Of a stretch of 64,000 bases of DNA, positions 57,065 to 64,000 are shown piece after piece. The stretch is from Mycobacterium mantenii. Its GTDB lineage: Bacteria > Actinomycetota > Actinomycetes > Mycobacteriales > Mycobacteriaceae. The notes beneath the pieces are model-generated. The model was given only the letters and a program-made list of their open reading frames with translations, did not search any database and was not told the DNA's origin. The translations under genes were made by a program, and so were the position numbers. Location of the stretch: positions 620,001 through 684,000 of the forward strand of contig NZ_AP022590.1 in the NCBI RefSeq assembly GCF_010731775.1, in the 5' to 3' direction. Position 1 is the first letter of the stretch. Every line of letters begins with the position of its first letter.

Positions 57065-57613
57065 ATGACCGGGCACGACTCGTTCGTCCTGCCGCTCTAC
57101 ATTCCGCAGGACGTCGACGTGTCCGTGATCAAGGCACAGGTGGCCGCCACCGGAGTCAGCGCGCCGCCGGCGGCGATGCCGGGACTGCTCGACGTGGTCA
57201 ACCAGGCGCACGCCGAGGGCATCAACCTCAAGATCGTGCTGCTCGACCACAACCCGCCGAACGACACCCCGCTGCGCGACATCTCCACGGTGGTCGGCGC
57301 CGACTATCACGACGCGACGGTGCTGACGCTCAGCCCGAGCTACGTCGGGAGTTACAGCACGCAATTCCCGCGTGTCACGCTCGAGGCCGGCGAGGACATC
57401 GCCAAGACGGGCAACCCGGTGGTCTCCGCGCAGCACTTCCTGCACGAGCTGGACACGCCCGAATTTCCCTGGACCGGACTGACGATTCTCCTGTTGATCG
57501 CCGTCTTCGCGGCGGCCGTCGGTACCCGGCTGTTGCAGTTGCGCAGTAAGCGCGCAGCAACCTCGACCGAGTCGGCGGGGGCGCAGGAAGTGACGCCCAC
57601 CAACACGGCCTAG
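57065..57613 (+). CDS. Membrane-anchored protein DUF6676-like (Rv1476-like)
   Basis: The 182-residue protein has no signal peptide. Its soluble part (residues 1-125) includes VLPLYIPQDVDVSVIKAQV and TVLTLSPSYVGSYSTQFPRV. A single C-terminal membrane segment (GLTILLLIAVFAAAVGTRLL) is followed by a basic tail, so it is a tail-anchored or type III membrane protein. The function is unknown; the position before ripA-ripB is conserved in mycobacteria and hints at envelope work. The ATG at 57065 follows AGGAAGGA. Confidence 0.85.
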   Translation: MTGHDSFVLPLYIPQDVDVSVIKAQVAATGVSAPPAAMPGLLDVVNQAHAEGINLKIVLLDHNPPNDTPLRDISTVVGADYHDATVLTLSPSYVGSYSTQFPRVTLEAGEDIAKTGNPVVSAQHFLHELDTPEFPWTGLTILLLIAVFAAAVGTRLLQLRSKRAATSTESAGAQEVTPTNTA

Positions 57614-57681
57614 CCACGCGGCATCCCAACCTTCGCGTGCCCGCGGGCGGTTACACTCCGGCTTCGCGGCAAACACGGCAG

Positions 57682-57697
57682 GTCACCGTTCGGTCAC
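57682..57697 (+). promoter_or_regulatory. Candidate MtrA-type direct repeat upstream of ripA
   Basis: GTCAC occurs at 57682-57686 and again at 57693-57697, 11 bp apart, in the order expected for an OmpR-type regulator binding two half-sites on one face of DNA. MtrA, which controls wall hydrolase genes including ripA, prefers GTCACA-like direct repeats. The site lies about 156 bp before the ripA ATG. The match is short and needs binding data. Confidence 0.45.
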
Positions 57698-57853
57698 ATT
57701 AAACGCACGTAGAGAGTGCGATTTCGGTGGAGCGTTTGCACGCCCATCGGTGTGACGTACGGTGCAAATGATGCTGGTGTTGTCTTTGGCGCCTTTCGAG
57801 GATTCTGTGGCTGGCGCTACCCGTCGTGTTGAGCCGTAGGAGACCTGAGTCGA

Positions 57854-59302
57854 ATGAGACGCACACGCTGGGGGTCTTCTGCGCGACCGGCCGCAAGGCT
57901 GATGCGGCCCGTCGTCCCATCCGTTTTGAGCCTGGCCCTGCTGATCGGAACGCCCGGGCTTGCGGAGGCCGATCCCACCGCTGACAACCTGGCCGGACTC
58001 ATCGCCAACGTCGCCAAGGCCAACCAGCGACTGCAGAACCTGAGCGCCGAAATCCAGACCGAGCAGGAAAGCGTCAACAAGGCCCTGGTCGACGTGGAGA
58101 CCGCGAGGGACAACGCGGCCACCGCCCAACACGACCTGGAGGCCAGCCAGCAGGCCGTCAAGGACGCCAACATCGCCATCGCCGGGGCGCAGCGCCGCTT
58201 CGACACGTTCGCGGCCGCCACCTATATGAATGGTCCGTCGAACAGTTACCTCATGGCGAGCAGCCCCGACGACATCATCGCCACCGAAGCAGCCGCCAAG
58301 AACCTGACCACGAGCTCGCAGACCGTGATGGCCAAGCTCCGGCAGGCCCGCACCGAGCAGGTCAACAAGGAGTCGGCGGCGCGGCTGGCCAAGCAGAACG
58401 CCGACAAGGCCGCCGCCGACGCCAAGTCCAGCCAGGACGCCGCCGTCGCGGCGCTGACCAACTCCAAGCAGAAGTTCGACCAGCAACGCGAAGACATCAT
58501 TCGCCTTGCCGCCGAACGGGATCAGGCTCAGATAAAGCTGGAGGCGGCCAAGCGCGAGGCCGCACGGCGATGGTCCACGGGTCCGGGTGGGCCCGCGGCC
58601 CCGGCGTCGGGTGACCGGTGGGAGACCGGATCGCCGGGCGCGCCGGCGTCGTCGGGCGGCGGCCGCCAGTGGGATGGCGCCTGGGACCCCACGTTGCCGA
58701 TGATCCCGAGCGCCAACGTCCCCGGCGACCCCATCGCGGTGATCAACCAGGTGCTGGGCATCTCGGCCACCTCGACACAGGTCACCGCCGGCCTGGGCCG
58801 CAACTTCCTGCAGCAGATGGGCATCCTCAAGCCCGACGACACCGGCATCACCAACGCGGCCCCGGGTGGGGTCGGGGGACGCATTCCCCGGGTGTACGGG
58901 CGGCAGGCCTCCGAGTACGTGATCCGGCGCGGCATGTCGCAGATCGGCGTGCCCTACTCCTGGGGCGGCGGCAACGCGGCTGGCCCGAGCAAGGGCATCG
59001 ACTCCGGGGCCGGCATCACCGGCTTCGACTGTTCGGGTCTGGTCCTGTACTCGTTCGCCGGGGTGGGCATCAAGCTGCCGCACTACTCGGGTTCGCAGTA
59101 CAACCTGGGCCGCAAGATCCCGTCCTCGCAGATGCGCCGCGGCGACGTCATCTTCTACGGACCGGGCGGGTCCCAGCACGTGACGATCTACCTCGGCGAC
59201 GGCCAGATGCTCGAGGCCCCGGACATCGGGTTGAAGGTCCGTGTCGCTCCAGTGCGCACCAGCGGCATGACGCCCTACGTGGTCCGATACATCGAGTGGT
59301 GA
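57854..59302 (+). CDS. ripA: NlpC/P60 peptidoglycan endopeptidase RipA
   Basis: RipA cleaves the D-Glu-mDAP bond of stem peptides and separates daughter cells. The 482 residues have a signal peptide ending near AEA-DP (residues 36-38). A long coiled-coil regulatory domain follows (about 45-235), then a Pro/Gly linker. The NlpC/P60 domain holds Cys393 (GFDCSGL), His442 (GSQHVTIYL) and the third residue in GQMLEAPDI. Its numbering runs ten ahead of the M. tuberculosis enzyme (C383), so there is a small insertion upstream. The coiled coil probably blocks the active site until processed. ripB follows 25 bp later. Confidence 0.96.
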   Translation: MRRTRWGSSARPAARLMRPVVPSVLSLALLIGTPGLAEADPTADNLAGLIANVAKANQRLQNLSAEIQTEQESVNKALVDVETARDNAATAQHDLEASQQAVKDANIAIAGAQRRFDTFAAATYMNGPSNSYLMASSPDDIIATEAAAKNLTTSSQTVMAKLRQARTEQVNKESAARLAKQNADKAAADAKSSQDAAVAALTNSKQKFDQQREDIIRLAAERDQAQIKLEAAKREAARRWSTGPGGPAAPASGDRWETGSPGAPASSGGGRQWDGAWDPTLPMIPSANVPGDPIAVINQVLGISATSTQVTAGLGRNFLQQMGILKPDDTGITNAAPGGVGGRIPRVYGRQASEYVIRRGMSQIGVPYSWGGGNAAGPSKGIDSGAGITGFDCSGLVLYSFAGVGIKLPHYSGSQYNLGRKIPSSQMRRGDVIFYGPGGSQHVTIYLGDGQMLEAPDIGLKVRVAPVRTSGMTPYVVRYIEW

Positions 59303-59327
59303 TCGAGTGAGCATTGAACGAGGAGCC

Positions 59328-60065
59328 ATGCGCCGCAATCGGTTTCGTCTCATCAACTTCGCCTGGATCACCGCTGTGGTGACCGGGCTGATGTTTTCTG
59401 TGGCCTATTACGCCCCCGCCCCCGCCACCGCCGACCCCGGCGCGTGGGATCCCACTCTGCCGGCCCAGATCAGTGCCGGCGCGCCGGGAGATCCGCTCGC
59501 CGTCGCCAACGCCTCGCTGCAGGCCACCGCCCAGGCCACCCAGACCACATTCGACCTGGGTAGGCAGTTCCTCGGCGGACTCGGGATCAACATCGGTGGC
59601 GACCCGGCTCCCACCGCCGCCACGCCCACCAACCCCGGCGGCAAGATCCCGCGGGTCTACGGCCGGCAGGCGATCGAATACGTGATCAAGCGGATGGGAT
59701 CGCAAATGGGCGTGCCGTACTCGTGGGGTGGTGGCTCGCTGGACGGTCCCAGCAAGGGCGTCGGCGACGGCGCCAACATCACCGGTTTCGACTGTTCTGG
59801 TCTGATGCGCTACGGCTTCGCCGGGGTCGGCGTGCTGATCCCGCGGTTCTCCGGTGACCAATACAACGCCGGGCGCCACATCCCACCGGATCAGGCCAGG
59901 CGCGGCGACCTGATCTTCTACGGCCCGGGCGGCAGCCAGCACGTCACGATGTACCTGGGCAACGGCCAGATGCTGGAGGCATCGGGCAGCGCCGCCAAGG
60001 TGACGGTCAGCCCGGTGCGTAAGCCCGGCATGACGCCGTTCCTGACCAGGATCATCGAGTACTGA
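59328..60065 (+). CDS. ripB: NlpC/P60 peptidoglycan endopeptidase RipB
   Basis: A short paralogue of RipA without the coiled-coil domain, 245 residues. It has a signal peptide (WITAVVTGLMFSVAYYAPA, then ATADP), a short linker, and the NlpC/P60 domain with Cys156 (GFDCSGLMRYGF) and GSQHVTMYL. ATG 59328 was chosen because GAGGAG precedes it; GTG 59307 in frame is possible but lacks a ribosome site. Missing the inhibitory domain, it may be active once exported. It shares the ripA operon. Confidence 0.94.
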   Translation: MRRNRFRLINFAWITAVVTGLMFSVAYYAPAPATADPGAWDPTLPAQISAGAPGDPLAVANASLQATAQATQTTFDLGRQFLGGLGINIGGDPAPTAATPTNPGGKIPRVYGRQAIEYVIKRMGSQMGVPYSWGGGSLDGPSKGVGDGANITGFDCSGLMRYGFAGVGVLIPRFSGDQYNAGRHIPPDQARRGDLIFYGPGGSQHVTMYLGNGQMLEASGSAAKVTVSPVRKPGMTPFLTRIIEY

Positions 60066-60226
60066 CGCCGGGTGCGGTCGGGCGGGCGCGGGCCCGCGGC
60101 GGGTGCACCAGCGTCGACGGAACTCGGCGGGCCTGGAATAGTTGGACGCGGGCACGTCGCTGCCCCACGACATTGGTCGTGCCAGCAGTCGTGTCCGATT
60201 GGTAGAGCGGTGGAAGGTAGCAGTTC

Positions 60227-61354
60227 ATGACAGCAGCAGGTGGGCCGCCGCCAGGCGCCAGCGGTTACTCGGGTCCGGGCGGGCAATCCGTCCCGGCTCA
60301 CGAAGCGCCGGCGGGTGGCGGCAATGGACTGGCCGCCGAGGTTCAGACCCTGGAACGCGCCATCTTCGAGGTCAAACGCATCATCGTCGGCCAGGACCAG
60401 CTGGTGGAGCGCATGCTGGTCGGCCTGTTGTCCAAGGGACACGTGCTGCTCGAGGGTGTCCCCGGGGTGGCCAAGACGCTGGCCGTCGAGACGTTCGCCA
60501 AGGTGGTTGGCGGGACGTTCGCCCGTATCCAGTTCACGCCCGACCTGGTGCCCACCGACATCATCGGTACCCGCATCTACCGGCAGGGCAAGGAGGAGTT
60601 CGACACCGAACTCGGCCCCGTGGTGGTCAACTTCCTGCTCGCCGACGAGATCAACCGTGCGCCGGCCAAGGTGCAGTCGGCGCTGCTCGAGGTCATGCAG
60701 GAACGCCACGTGTCGATCGGCGGCAAGACCTTCTCGCTGCCCAACCCGTTCCTGGTCATGGCGACGCAAAACCCGATCGAGCACGAGGGCGTCTACCCGC
60801 TGCCCGAAGCCCAGCGCGACCGCTTCCTGTTCAAGATCAACGTCGGCTACCCCTCACCGGAGGAGGAGCGCGAGATCATCTACCGGATGGGCGTCAAGCC
60901 GCCGGTGCCCAAGCAGATCCTGAACACCGAGGATCTGCTGCGGTTGCAGGACATCGCGTCCAACGTCTTCGTCCACCACGCGCTCGTGGACTACGTGGTG
61001 CGGGTCGTCACCGCCACCCGTAACCCCGAACAACTCGGCATGAACGACGTCAAGACCTGGGTCTCGTTCGGCGCGTCCCCACGCGCCTCGCTGGGCATCA
61101 TCGCCGGCGCCCGTTCGCTGGCGCTGGTGCGCGGCCGCGATTACGTCATCCCGCAGGACGTCGTCGAGGTCATCCCCGACGTGCTGCGGCACCGGTTGAT
61201 ACTCACCTACGACGCGCTCGCCGACGAGATCTCCCCGGAGATCGTCATCAACCGGATCCTGCAGACGGTGGCCCTGCCGCAGGTGAATGCCGTTCCGCAG
61301 CAAGGTCATTCCGTTCCCCCGGTGATGCAGACCGTGGCGGCCAGCGGTCGGTGA
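60227..61354 (+). CDS. moxR1: MoxR-family AAA+ ATPase
   Basis: A 375-residue AAA+ ATPase thought to act as a chaperone for assembly of proteins handled by its DUF58 and VWA partners. It has Walker A GVPGVAKT, Walker B LADEINRAP and sensor 1 in LVMATQNPIEHEG. The first 45 residues are Gly/Pro-rich and variable. The stop overlaps the next gene as GTGA. The order moxR1-DUF58-VWA is the common MoxR arrangement. The client is unknown. Confidence 0.94.
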   Translation: MTAAGGPPPGASGYSGPGGQSVPAHEAPAGGGNGLAAEVQTLERAIFEVKRIIVGQDQLVERMLVGLLSKGHVLLEGVPGVAKTLAVETFAKVVGGTFARIQFTPDLVPTDIIGTRIYRQGKEEFDTELGPVVVNFLLADEINRAPAKVQSALLEVMQERHVSIGGKTFSLPNPFLVMATQNPIEHEGVYPLPEAQRDRFLFKINVGYPSPEEEREIIYRMGVKPPVPKQILNTEDLLRLQDIASNVFVHHALVDYVVRVVTATRNPEQLGMNDVKTWVSFGASPRASLGIIAGARSLALVRGRDYVIPQDVVEVIPDVLRHRLILTYDALADEISPEIVINRILQTVALPQVNAVPQQGHSVPPVMQTVAASGR

Positions 61355-62301
61355 CCGATGACAAGCCGGCGGTGCGTCATCCGCCATCGTTTGAGCGCGG
61401 GCAGATCGACGACCCGAAGCTGTCGGCGGCGCTGCGGCAGCTCGAGCTCACGGTCAAACGCAAGCTCGATGGCGTCCTGCACGGCGACCACCTCGGACTG
61501 ATCCCGGGCCCGGGCTCGGAGCCGGGGGAGTCGCGCGAGTATCAACCCGGCGACGACGTGCGGCGGATGGACTGGGCCGTCACCGCGCGCACGATGCACC
61601 CGCACGTCCGGCAGATGATCGCCGACCGCGAGCTGGAAACCTGGCTCGTGGTCGACATGTCGGCCAGCCTGGACTTCGGCACGGTGGGGTGCGAGAAGCG
61701 GGACCTGGCCGTCGCGGCCGCGGCCGCGATCACGTTCCTCAACAGCGGCGGCGGCAACCGGCTGGGCGCGATCGTCTCCACCGGCGCCACCATTTCTCGA
61801 GTGCCCGCCCGCTCCGGCCGTCAGCACGAGCAGACGCTGTTGCGCACCATCGCCACCACGCCCCGGGCTCCGGTCGGGGTGCGCGGGGATCTGGCGACGG
61901 CGATCGACGCGTTGCGCCGTCCGGAACGCCGCCGCGGCATGGCGGTGATCATCAGCGACTTTCTCGGGCCGATCAACTGGATGCGGCCGCTGCGGGCGGT
62001 CGCCGCCCGGCACGAGGTGCTGGCCATCGAGGTGCTTGACCCGCGCGACGTCGAGCTGCCCGACATCGGCGACGTAGTGCTGCAGGACGCCGAGTCCGGC
62101 GTCACCCGCGAGTTCACCATCGACGCGCAGCTGCGTGATGATTTCGCCAAGGCCGCCGCGGCGCACCGCGCCGATGTGGCGCGCACCATCCGCAGTTGCG
62201 GGGCCCCGATCCTGACGCTGCGCACCGACCGGGACTGGATCGCCGACATCGTGCGGTTCGTCGAATCCCGCCGGCGCGGCGCATTGGCAGGGCGGCAGTG
62301 A
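61351..62301 (+). CDS. DUF58 protein (Rv1480-like)
   Basis: A 316-residue soluble protein with the DUF58 signature [20 protein letters not shown] and a following VWA-like domain ([13 protein letters not shown]) that keeps the D-x-S-x-S metal-site pattern. It is thought to work with MoxR ATPases. The GTG start overlaps the moxR1 stop and the stop overlaps the next GTG start, so the three proteins are made together. Confidence 0.92.
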   Translation: MTDDKPAVRHPPSFERGQIDDPKLSAALRQLELTVKRKLDGVLHGDHLGLIPGPGSEPGESREYQPGDDVRRMDWAVTARTMHPHVRQMIADRELETWLVVDMSASLDFGTVGCEKRDLAVAAAAAITFLNSGGGNRLGAIVSTGATISRVPARSGRQHEQTLLRTIATTPRAPVGVRGDLATAIDALRRPERRRGMAVIISDFLGPINWMRPLRAVAARHEVLAIEVLDPRDVELPDIGDVVLQDAESGVTREFTIDAQLRDDFAKAAAAHRADVARTIRSCGAPILTLRTDRDWIADIVRFVESRRRGALAGRQ

Positions 62302-63305
62302 CACTGCCGCTCCTCGGCCCAATGTCGTTGTCGGGCTTCGAACATTCGTGGTTCTTCCTGTTCCTGCTCGTGGTGTTCGGGCTGGCCGCGCTCTACATCC
62401 TGATGCAGCTGGCGCGGCAGCGACGCATGCTGCGATTCGCCAACATGGAGCTGCTGGAAAGCGTCGCCCCGAAACGGCCTTCGACCTGGCGCCACGTTCC
62501 GGCAATCCTGCTCGTCGCGTCGCTGGTGCTGTTCACCATCGCGATGGCGGGCCCGACCAACGACGTGCGCATTCCCCGCAACCGCGCGGTGGTGATGCTG
62601 GTCATCGATGTCTCGCAGTCCATGCGCGCCACCGACGTGCAGCCCAACCGGATGGCGGCCGCGCAAGAGGCCGCCAAGCAGTTCGCCAACGAACTGACGC
62701 CGGGCATCAACCTCGGGCTGATCGCTTACGCGGGGACCGCGACGGTGTTGGTCTCGCCGACCACCAACCGGGAATCGACCAAGACCGCGCTGGACAAGCT
62801 GCAGTTCGCCGACCGCACCGCCACCGGGGAGGGCATTTTCACCGCCCTGCAGGCCATCGCGACGGTGGGCGCCGTGATCGGGGGCGGCGACAAGCCGCCG
62901 CCGGCGCGCATCGTGTTGTTCTCCGATGGCAAGGAGACGATGCCGACCAACCCGGACAACCCGAAGGGCGCCTTCACCGCCGCGCGCACCGCGAAGGACC
63001 AGGGCGTGCCGATCTCGACCATCTCTTTCGGCACGCCGTACGGCTTCGTCGAGATCAACGATCAGCGCCAGCCGGTGCCCGTCGACGACGAGACGCTGAA
63101 GAAGGTGGCCCAGCTTTCCGGCGGGAACGCCTACAACGCGGCGTCATTGCAGGAACTGAAATCCGTGTACGCGACGCTGCAGCAGCAGATCGGCTACGAG
63201 ACGATCAAGGGCGACGCCAGCGTGGGCTGGGTGCGGCTGGGTGCGGTGGTGTTGGCGCTGGCGGCGCTGGCCGCGTTGCTGATCAACCGCCGCCTACCGA
63301 CCTGA
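62298..63305 (+). CDS. VWA-domain membrane protein (Rv1481-like)
   Basis: The 335-residue protein has two N-terminal membrane segments ([19 protein letters not shown] and [17 protein letters not shown]), a VWA domain with metal site IDVSQSM and LFSDGKETM, and a C-terminal membrane helix ([19 protein letters not shown]). This is the BatA-like layout. GTG 62298 overlaps the upstream stop and matches the homologue's length. It closes the moxR1 operon. Confidence 0.92.
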   Translation: MTLPLLGPMSLSGFEHSWFFLFLLVVFGLAALYILMQLARQRRMLRFANMELLESVAPKRPSTWRHVPAILLVASLVLFTIAMAGPTNDVRIPRNRAVVMLVIDVSQSMRATDVQPNRMAAAQEAAKQFANELTPGINLGLIAYAGTATVLVSPTTNRESTKTALDKLQFADRTATGEGIFTALQAIATVGAVIGGGDKPPPARIVLFSDGKETMPTNPDNPKGAFTAARTAKDQGVPISTISFGTPYGFVEINDQRQPVPVDDETLKKVAQLSGGNAYNAASLQELKSVYATLQQQIGYETIKGDASVGWVRLGAVVLALAALAALLINRRLPT

Positions 63306-63323
63306 CCGGGCGCATCCCGCCAG

Positions 63324-63377
63324 CCCCCTCCGGCTTCTCCCGCCCGCCCCCTCCGGCTTCTCCCGCCCGCCCCCTCC
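63324..63377. repeat. 23-bp direct repeat, about 2.3 copies
   Basis: A C-rich 23-bp unit repeats exactly at 63324-63346 and 63347-63369, with a third partial copy to 63377. It lies between the VWA gene and the inverted repeat at 63379. It is non-coding and pyrimidine-rich on this strand. Confidence 0.85.
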
Positions 63378-63378
63378 C

Positions 63379-63438
63379 CGCGAGCGTAAGCACACTGCGA
63401 TTTTCGACCCAGATTTTCGCAGTGTGCTTACGCTCGCG
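63379..63438. terminator. Large inverted repeat at end of the DUF559 gene
   Basis: The arms 63379-63400 and 63417-63438 form a perfect 22-bp stem with a 16-base loop. The outer ends read GCGAGCGT...ACGCTCGC as in the repeats at 8514. The inner core CACTGCGA/TCGCAGTG matches the hairpin at 53368. The minus-strand gene's stop codon TAA lies inside the right arm (63428-63430). It probably ends transcription from both sides. Confidence 0.75.
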
Positions 63439-64000
63439 CAGCGCGTGCGTCGTGAACCCGGCGGATGATGTCGTCGGGATGGTCTTCCGCGATGACCCGG
63501 ACGACGATCCACCCGTGGCGCTCCAGCATCTCGAGCCGGCGGATGTCCTTGACGTACTGATAGCGACTGGCTCGATGCTGATCGCCGTCGTACTCGACGG
63601 CAACCTTGATGTCCTCCCAGCCCATGTCCAAATAGGCCTCGGCCCAACCCCATTCGTTGCGCACGACAATCTGCGTCTGCGGGCGGGGAAAGCCGGCCCG
63701 CAGTAGTAGCAGGCGCAGCCATGTTTCCTTGGGCGACTGAGCCCCACCGTCGACCAGTTCGAGAGCGGCACGAGCGGCCTTCATGCCTCGCCGTCCGCGG
63801 TACCGGTCGGCCAAAGACTCGACGTCGGCCATTTTCAGATCGGTCGCTTGCGCAAGGGCGTCGACCGCAGCGACCGCGGCACTCGGCCGGCATCTCCTGG
63901 CCAAGTCGAGCGCCGTGCGGGCCGGCGTCGTGACTCGCATGCCGTCGACGATGGTGATCTCGTCGGCCTCGATCCGCTCTTCCCAGACTTGCACGCCCGC
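63428..64000 (-). CDS. AbiEi-like/DUF559 nuclease-fold protein, 5' end beyond window
   Basis: An intact reading frame that enters from the right edge; about 190 residues are seen. Residues near the edge (GMRVTTPARTALDLARRC) match the AbiEi-antitoxin-like N-terminal domain of the pseudogene at 8556-9400. The C-terminal DUF559 domain reads AYLDMGWEDIKVAVEYDGDQ with the Asp and Glu of a PD-(D/E)XK nuclease, then RHGWIVVRVIAEDHP. It may cut DNA or only keep the fold. Its N-terminus is outside the window; an internal ATG at 63994 is unlikely to be the start. It lies where Rv1482c-fabG1-inhA follow in M. tuberculosis, so it appears to be an insertion. Confidence 0.82.
   Translation of the reverse strand, partial: AGVQVWEERIEADEITIVDGMRVTTPARTALDLARRCRPSAAVAAVDALAQATDLKMADVESLADRYRGRRGMKAARAALELVDGGAQSPKETWLRLLLLRAGFPRPQTQIVVRNEWGWAEAYLDMGWEDIKVAVEYDGDQHRASRYQYVKDIRRLEMLERHGWIVVRVIAEDHPDDIIRRVHDARAARA

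Noticed and set aside
57614..57853. ydaO-type (cyclic-di-AMP) riboswitch before ripA
   Set aside because: Such riboswitches precede some actinobacterial wall hydrolase genes, but none of the conserved ydaO sequence blocks could be found here.

Overview
The window is GC-rich actinobacterial chromosome and almost certainly comes from a slow-growing non-tuberculous Mycobacterium, possibly of the M. avium complex type. The gene content and order follow the M. tuberculosis Rv1420-Rv1481 segment closely (uvrC, rapZ, yvcK, whiA ... suf operon ... acn, ripA, ripB, moxR1). The species assignment is inferred from recalled synteny and was not searched.

Layout. 1-2039: a truncated PPE gene with a tiny coupled leader ORF, and a JmjC/cupin oxygenase, both on the minus strand. 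2129-8496: the uvrC-rapZ-yvcK-whiA overlap operon and a WS/DGAT acyltransferase. 8514-9517: a frameshifted AbiEi/DUF559 gene framed by paired palindromes. 9532-13247: a lipid operon on the minus strand (acyltransferase, fadD12, lipO). 13424-17386: an orphan small protein, a DUF3556 membrane protein whose C-terminus is lengthened by a MIRU-like 54-bp tandem array, and a CrtI-like FAD oxidoreductase. 17511-23687: gap-pgk-tpiA-secG glycolytic operon and ppc. 23761-25945: DUF4239 membrane protein, histone-deacetylase-like amidohydrolase and a coiled-coil protein. 26056-32494: tkt-tal-zwf-opcA-pgl pentose-phosphate operon on the minus strand. 32750-39908: ctaB, qor, an Rv1455-type protein, ctaA, an ABC exporter pair and mptB. 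40056-46371: the sufR-B-D-C-S-U-T Fe-S assembly operon with a SufR operator. 46430-48079: two tandem DUF5666-type exported proteins. 48151-53367: fadE15, trxA, echA12, ABC-F ATPase and a small HTH protein. 53406-56828: acn-acnR with a clear AcnR operator. 57065-63305: Rv1476-type protein, ripA-ripB peptidoglycan hydrolases and the moxR1-DUF58-VWA operon. 63428-64000: a second AbiEi/DUF559 gene, cut by the window edge.

The core genes form a metabolic and envelope set: central carbon flow (glycolysis, pentose phosphate, PEP carboxylase, aconitase), Fe-S supply for aconitase, heme A synthesis for cytochrome oxidase, and cell-wall remodelling. The PE_PGRS genes, ctpD, trxB1 and the Rv1433-Rv1435c block found among these genes in M. 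tuberculosis are absent here.

The least explained material is repeat structure. A 16-bp GTCAC-N6-GTGAC palindrome occurs as pairs spaced exactly 30 bp at three places, two of which bracket the first DUF559 gene. Gene-end hairpins share a CTGCGAA/TTCGCAG core. A 54-bp MIRU-like unit has degenerate single copies elsewhere. No tRNA, rRNA, insertion sequence or CRISPR array was seen.
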